A stretch of DNA of 64,000 nucleotides from Blepharisma japonicum. Its lineage: Eukaryota; Ciliophora; Heterotrichea; Heterotrichida; Blepharismidae. The notes beneath the pieces are model-generated. The model ran no database searches, had not been told where the DNA came from, and saw nothing but the letters and a program-made list of their open reading frames with translations. The position numbers and the translations under genes were made by a program. This document shows positions 58,757 to 64,000 of the stretch, piece by piece (position 1 is the first letter of the stretch; the number at the start of each line of letters is the position of its first letter). Location of the stretch: the NCBI GenBank assembly GCA_949751835.1, contig CATKHK010000108.1:1-64000 (forward strand), read 5' to 3'.

Positions 58757-60097
58757 ATGGAAGGCAGCGGGGTTTATAATACTGCAACTAGCAAATCGTT
58801 TCTCGTAGACGTAAATATCAATTAGGACTACTTAGAGCCGAAGTTTGGCAGGAAAAGATTTGACGTTCATAAGAATATGCAAAGTCATCATGTCGCCTAT
58901 AACCGAAAAGGGATGATTACAGATGTGCAGGTTAGGAAAGATAGTGGTAATTATGATTATCCAGCTGCAAGCTATTTTAAGCAGCCAGAAATTATTACTC
59001 AGTCCCCTCAGAAAAACGTTTCCAGTAATCAAAATCAGTCACAAACGTACCAAGAAAAACTGCTGCAATCATATCAAAGAAAAGTAGGGAATAATCCATG
59101 AGAAAACCCAATAGAAAACAAAATCTATACGGAAGAGCCAAAATTCCAACAAGGAAACAGCCAGGAATATGAAAATACCCCGCAAGAGCCACAAAAAATA
59201 CCAGAAAATGGCCAGGATTATAATGAGCTTGATGCTTTGTATAACCAAGAAATCGAGCTATTGAAAGAGCAGCTAAAGCAAAAAGAAAACCAGCTGAAAT
59301 TATATCAAAGCCCGCCCCCAGAAGCGGCCCCATTAGCTAGTGAAAATTACCCTAAAGAAATACCGAATGAGCCTTATCAGCCTCAATATGTAGAAAACAA
59401 AAGATCTAGCTCAGAAATCAGCTTCCAAATGAGTGCGAGAGATCAGAAGCGGCAAGTAGAAGCTATTGCGCGGCAAAAAGAAATAGAAAATAGACTTGAA
59501 AATTTAAAGAAGCTCAGAGAAGTGGAGTACTTTGAAAGGCTTGAAAAAGAGAGAAAAGCAAAAGAGTATAAGGAAAATTTAGAAATTCAGGAAATGCTGA
59601 AACATCAAATAAGCCAGAAAAACGACTTATATTCAAATCGTAATTTGAGCTCATCCTTATCTCCAGCATATTCTCAGACAAATATCCCAAGTGATAACAT
59701 CCAAAAAGCAATTTATGAAGCAGAGTCTATGTATTCTACTTCATTTCCAAGATATACCAAAAAAAGCCCAAAACCCTATATATTTAATCCAATTACTGGA
59801 CTATTAAAGGATACATCAAAATATGTCCCAGAGTTCGTATCTCCAATACTTCAGCAGTCCCCAGCTATGTATGCATCAGCATTTAACTCCCAGTCAAGAC
59901 TCGCCCCAGAGCTAGCAAGCTCTTATGTTAAATCAAACGAAGCAACACCCAATCAAGGCCCAAGCCCCGATGCAAGCGTTGCTTATAAGCCAGACTATCG
60001 AGAGAGAAATGATGAAAGAATAAGATCGTTAAGCCAAAATGAGAAAAACTTGGCTGACTATGGCAGCATGATTATGCAAGGGAAATATGGTAGATAA
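58757..60097 (+). CDS. Coiled-coil, Gln/Pro-rich hypothetical protein
   Basis: A 441-residue protein; the first 18 codons are separated from the rest by a 15-nt intron (58811-58825, phase 0). One TGA reads as Trp. Residues about 155-185 and 215-290 are coiled coil (LDALYNQEIELLKEQLKQKE, then KEIENRLENLKKLREVEYFE); flanks are Gln/Asn/Pro/Tyr-rich and probably disordered. It resembles axonemal or basal-body associated proteins in composition only. Family unknown. It ends 15 bp from the convergent calpain-like gene. Confidence 0.8.
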
Positions 60098-60112
60098 ATT
60101 AATATTATCATA

Positions 60113-63100
60113 TTATATTGAATTGAGATATACTACTAGCTCACGTAGATCATTAATAATTGAAGGGCTAATGCTCTCCTTTGGGACATCTTCTTCATTT
60201 TCTATCTCTACTCCAATGTTTTCGGGGTCTGAGGAGCTATAGATATTCACTTGCTCTCTTTCCGCCTTTGAAAAAATTGACAGCCAAAATTTCCCAGTCT
60301 CTCCTGAGTTGAGTGTGGCTGGAATAATGGCGAATTTTCCAGGCAGGATGTCGATTTTGCAGCTGACTTCTCTGTGCTGTTTTAAAACTGATAAATAAAC
60401 AATTTTTGTCTTATCAAAAACGCTAGCATGATTTTCGTCTGGGCTCAGCTTCACTATAGAAAAACATATGGTTTTCATCGTCCCGTCAAATGGAAACACT
60501 GAGTTTTTCACATATCGACAGTCTTCTTGACTTAAAATTACTGTTATTTCACATCTGGAGTTCAATTCTAATATAAATTGGGGGTTCCGTGACCAAGCTA
60601 CTGAGTTTTCTTTCTCCATTGGGATCCCACCAGAAGTTTCAAATGTCCAGTCCCCTTGAAATTGAACTCCCCATTGCTTTTTGAAATTTGAGCATATATA
60701 TACATGGCTAAATATTGATCTCCAATCTTTAAAGCTAATTAAAAATGTTCCATCATAGCTATTAAGATCAAATGTGCCTTCATTATTTTTATCCAGCTCT
60801 GGCTTAATAATCCCAAAAAATTCTTGCAGTTCTTCGCTTTTTCGGCTTCATTTGCCTTGCCATTCTTTTTCATTCCAAAAATTTCTTAGCCTTAATAGTC
60901 TGTGTCTTTTTTTTGAATTTTTTGACCTAGGATTTTTTATAAACAAAGTATCAACAATTGCATAGGCGTATTGACCAATTAAGCCAGTCATTTCTCCATC
61001 AATGACTACGTCATTGATTTCTGAGTCAATAGTGCAGCCAATAAGCAGCTTTTCATCTTTGCATTTTTTAAGTAATGTCCAGAACTGGTCTAGCCGAATT
61101 TTATCTTGTGAGAGTTCTCGTGCTGATATTTTTATTTTTTCTACATTCATTTTGGTTAGTAAATACAATGAGTCTTCGAGAAGTCCACCATTTAAAGCTT
61201 CATAGCAGCCATATATTTTTGCATATGCTTTTTCTATTAAACTTACCCATAGCTCATTGAAATCTGAGCTATGGCCAAATATATATTGAGGGTCTTTGGT
61301 GTCTTTAGCGTACATTGGGATTCTGTCATCAATAATCACCCATTTTGGAGACCTGTCAATTTCTACACGTATTACGTAGAGTCCTTTTTTGGCGAATGCA
61401 TGAAAGATAGGTGGATAGGCCCCTTTAGAAATCCCTAGGACTGTGTTTACGTTTATTTGATCAGGTTTTTCAAGTTTTTTCAAGCAGCCACGGATGAATT
61501 CTTCTTGCTGGCCAACAATGCTTAAGCCTCCAAGAAACCAGGAGTTTCTAAGTGAGCCTTGAATTACTGTGTTTTTATTGCTCCCTCCATTAATGAAGAC
61601 CGACGATTTCAAGAATTTTGAAGGGGAAATTCATGTCAGTTCATCAGCTGGCGGATAATTACTATTCGGTGGGCTCCCTGTCCAATATAAACAAAAAGCT
61701 CCATCTTGAATCTGCTCAGGACCAAAATCAGGGTCAATGAATTTTTTTCTTGAGGATTCTATTAATTCTGCACATCTTTTCAGTGTTGCAATTTCACTAT
61801 TCAAAATCGTTCTGCATTCATTATTTACTTTTGTAAAAAAATCCATATCAGAAAGTATGTAATTCTGTATTTCTTCAATGGGATTCACAAGCTGCTTTTT
61901 CATACTTCTTGAAGATACTGAAGACTGTACATATTTTTCTTCTTCTTCTTCAGCTTCTTTAATTTCCTTGATTTTTTCAATAGGTTTTAATACTGCTTGA
62001 GGATTTTTGAACTCATAGCTGGAAATCATTTTAATGAAATTGACATAATTTATAATCCTGTTTTGGTTGGTATCAGCAAATTCAATTAATTTTCTCATTT
62101 GGACTTCTGTGATTCCAATTCTAAGTCTGTCGATTGCGAGGATAAAATCCGGCTCTTTGAGGGCTCCTATGCCATCTTCATCTAGCCTTTGAAAAGTGGC
62201 TTCAATTGAAGTAATATAAATTTGATGGGTTTTTATGTAATCTTTTAGCTTAAATATAGCGTTATCTAATGAGTCTTCAGGAAAATCACTTAAAGTGCGG
62301 TTCAAGTCTTTTACTTCAGGCGGCCTTGTTCTTCTAGATTTTTGCCGGCTGGTTTGCCTTTCGAGGACTTTGCTTTTTAATGATCGCAAATATTTTACAA
62401 ATTCCTCACTATAAATTTTATTTTCATTTTTTGAGTCAGCTATCTTTAAAATAATATTTTTTTCTTCTTCAGATAGTGACAAAGGTAGCCTGTCTAAGCA
62501 CATTTTTAACTGAGCTTTTGTAATAACATGCCAATGCATCCCATCCAGTGACTCATAAAATTCTTCAGCCATTAAAGGTCTTTTTTTATCATTTTCGCCA
62601 TTTAAATAATTCGCCACTTTCATAATAGGTTCTTGTGGGATTGGTTCTGGAGATCTTAAAGGCGAAGCTAATTCAGAATTTGGGGATGAGAGATGGCTTG
62701 AATCCTGGGAATAGTAAATTTTTGGTCGAATTTTTTGTCTTTTTTGTGATGCCGCATCAGATGTGTTCCCGGAAGACCTAAAAGAAACGTCATTTTGTCC
62801 TTTTGAGTCGTTTTTTTGGATCAAAATCTCCGAGGATCTAGAAGGAATTTCACTATACATCCTTGGACTTTTATTAGAAATTAAACCAATTTCAAGTGGT
62901 TTGATAATAATGTTGCTTTGAGTTTTTTTATAATCTCTATTAGGTGTTGGAGGCTTATCAAAAGGACTAACAATAGCACTGCTTTGCCGCTTTATTTCCT
63001 TATCTGAGATTTTCCAACTATCAAAAGTTTTTATGTGTAAGTCAGCTGGCATTTTTGGTGTGCTATCTGGTGTTTTTTCTTTTTTTGGTTTCCTGTTTTG

Positions 63101-64000
63101 ATAAAAAACATTTTCTATTTCATCAATTTTTTTGGGTTTTCTTGATGCTGAAGCACTTTCAGACTTTTTCAAAGGAGTTTCATTTTGGATTTCGCTAAGC
63201 TTTAGTGGTTTAATAACTTTTTCACTTCCAAGTGACGATATTCTTGAGCTTCTTCGTGATGTGCTTTGAAAGAATTTCATGCTATGAGAACTTGCCTTTG
63301 CTGATCCTCTGCTCATGCTTTCTGATTTGCTTTTTGCTGAGTCTTTTGCTGAATCTTTTACCGAATCTTTTGCAGAATCTTTTGCTGAATCTTTTGCAGA
63401 ATCTTTTGCAGAATCTTTTGCCGAGTCTTTTTCAGATTCTGTTGCGATTTTTTGTTCTACTTTAATTGAGGATTCTTCAATTTTGCTTAATGGTTCAAAC
63501 TCTATATCTTCTTCCGTTTTGATTTCGTTCATAAGCTTCAAAAACTCATCAATATATAGAGTTTCATTTACAGGAACCTTAAAAGCTTCACTAATCGCCC
63601 GAATATCAGCATTTGATAGGATTTTAGGGGAAAATAATTTTTTCATAGCTGCAATAAGATCAGTTGTACTGATTCTTCCATCATGATTAGTGTCAGCATT
63701 AATGAAAAATGTCTGTGGAGAAAAGCCTGTCTCAATAAAAGCGTTCCATAATTTTTTAAACATTCTTATTTGTTCTTCAGAAAAATTGGAAAAGTCAATT
63801 GATGGCTCTTCAGGCTCAATTTCTATATTAAATGTAGCTATAATATCATCTCGGGTTATCATCGGCCCATTGAAAAGTTTTGCTGTTCTAACTAATAGAT
63901 TTTCGTTTATTTTGGGGAAAAGCTTGGAAATTGTTTTGGTGAAACTTTCTATGCTAATTTTTTCATTATTCTGCCGATCAGCTAATTTAAAGATGTCTAA
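60113..64000 (-). CDS. EF-hand/calpain fusion, catalytically dead (5' partial)
   Basis: An open frame of 1295 residues that enters from the right edge, so the N-terminus is missing; TGA codons near 61631 and 60850-60650 are Trp. The N-terminal part has EF-hand-like loops (INADTNHDGRIS near 63690; ADTNQNRIINYVNFI near 62070) and a long polar region with an 8-fold KDSA repeat. The calpain protease core follows from about 61700: the catalytic block QG-x-LGDCWFL is QGSLRNSWFLGGL (Cys to Ser), the His block GHAYSV is QYAYAI (His to Tyr), while the Asn block is kept (LRNFWNEKEW). A calpain domain III-like beta sandwich ends the protein. It is probably a Ca2+-responsive pseudo-protease with a binding role. 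Confidence 0.9.
63332..63427 (-). repeat. 12-bp tandem repeat encoding KDSA x8
   Basis: Eight perfect-length 12-bp units (consensus on the plus strand TTTTGCWGAATC) lie in frame in the calpain-like gene and encode (KDSA)n with one KDSV. Third-position changes differ among units, so the peptide is being maintained rather than being a brand-new slippage. It probably forms a flexible, Ser-rich spacer. Confidence 0.92.

Noticed and set aside
63332-63427. Short regular repeat resembling a CRISPR or satellite array
   Set aside because: Units are 12 bp with no spacers, lie in frame in a coding sequence, and encode KDSA.
1-64000. tRNA or rRNA genes
   Set aside because: I looked for T-arm/B-box-like sequence and rRNA signatures by eye and saw none; a covariance-model scan would be decisive.

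Overview
The window is the left end of a somatic (macronuclear) chromosome of a heterotrich ciliate, most likely Blepharisma or a close relative. Three features support this. The sequence opens with about 3.5 copies of the 8-bp telomere unit CCCTAACA. UGA is read as tryptophan in almost every gene: in-frame TGA falls where families have conserved Trp (TGS1, the NPPW methyltransferase motif, the CGWC of a PSI domain, a sugar transporter, DUF1015), and only TAA/TAG end genes. Genes are interrupted by spliceosomal introns of 15 nt (one of 16 nt), all GTA...TAG with an A at position 10. After TGA is read as Trp and these introns are removed, every gene model closes into one frame whose length divides by three. 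From memory, Stentor has the same telomere and tiny introns but the standard code, which is why Blepharisma is favoured.

Layout. 1-13 kb is a subtelomeric zone with two intact paralogous genes (Cys/His module + coiled coil + Kelch at 962-2659; the same module + TPRs at 6518-8269) among broken fragments: coiled-coil relics, an M18 aminopeptidase C-terminus, an M20-like peptidase piece, two inverted pieces of a gene whose intact copy lies at 18 kb, decayed TPR copies, and a GTP-cyclohydrolase-I-like piece without its metal ligands. 13-22 kb is sparse: a large PAS-containing multi-membrane-segment protein, a protein ending in a truncated-haemoglobin domain, and one unknown gene, separated by AT-rich gaps up to 1.5 kb. 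From 22.9 kb to the right edge the window is gene-dense, with gaps often of 8-50 bp.

The dense part encodes mostly housekeeping and regulatory proteins with no obvious operon logic: TFIIIC TPR subunit, an MTS-type methyltransferase, an SK-like K+ channel, fructose-1,6-bisphosphatase, trimethylguanosine synthase, a Pumilio protein, a probable Pol5/MYBBP1A-like protein, a C2/coiled-coil/GAR-like protein, a DUF1015 protein with a CAP/SCP domain inserted into it, a HEAT protein, a P-loop ATPase, a BET-like bromodomain protein, E4 ubiquitin ligase Ufd2, a two-RRM protein, Cys-rich and PSI-type surface proteins, a sugar transporter, an ankyrin protein, TFIIB, a GIGYF-like GYF protein, a coiled-coil protein, and an EF-hand/calpain fusion whose catalytic Cys and His are replaced and which runs off the right edge.

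The most unusual items are the CAP domain nested inside DUF1015, the globin-tailed protein and its shuffled subtelomeric fragments, the pseudo-calpain, and the module-swapped Cys/His family. Identifications were made by reading motifs; no database search was run.
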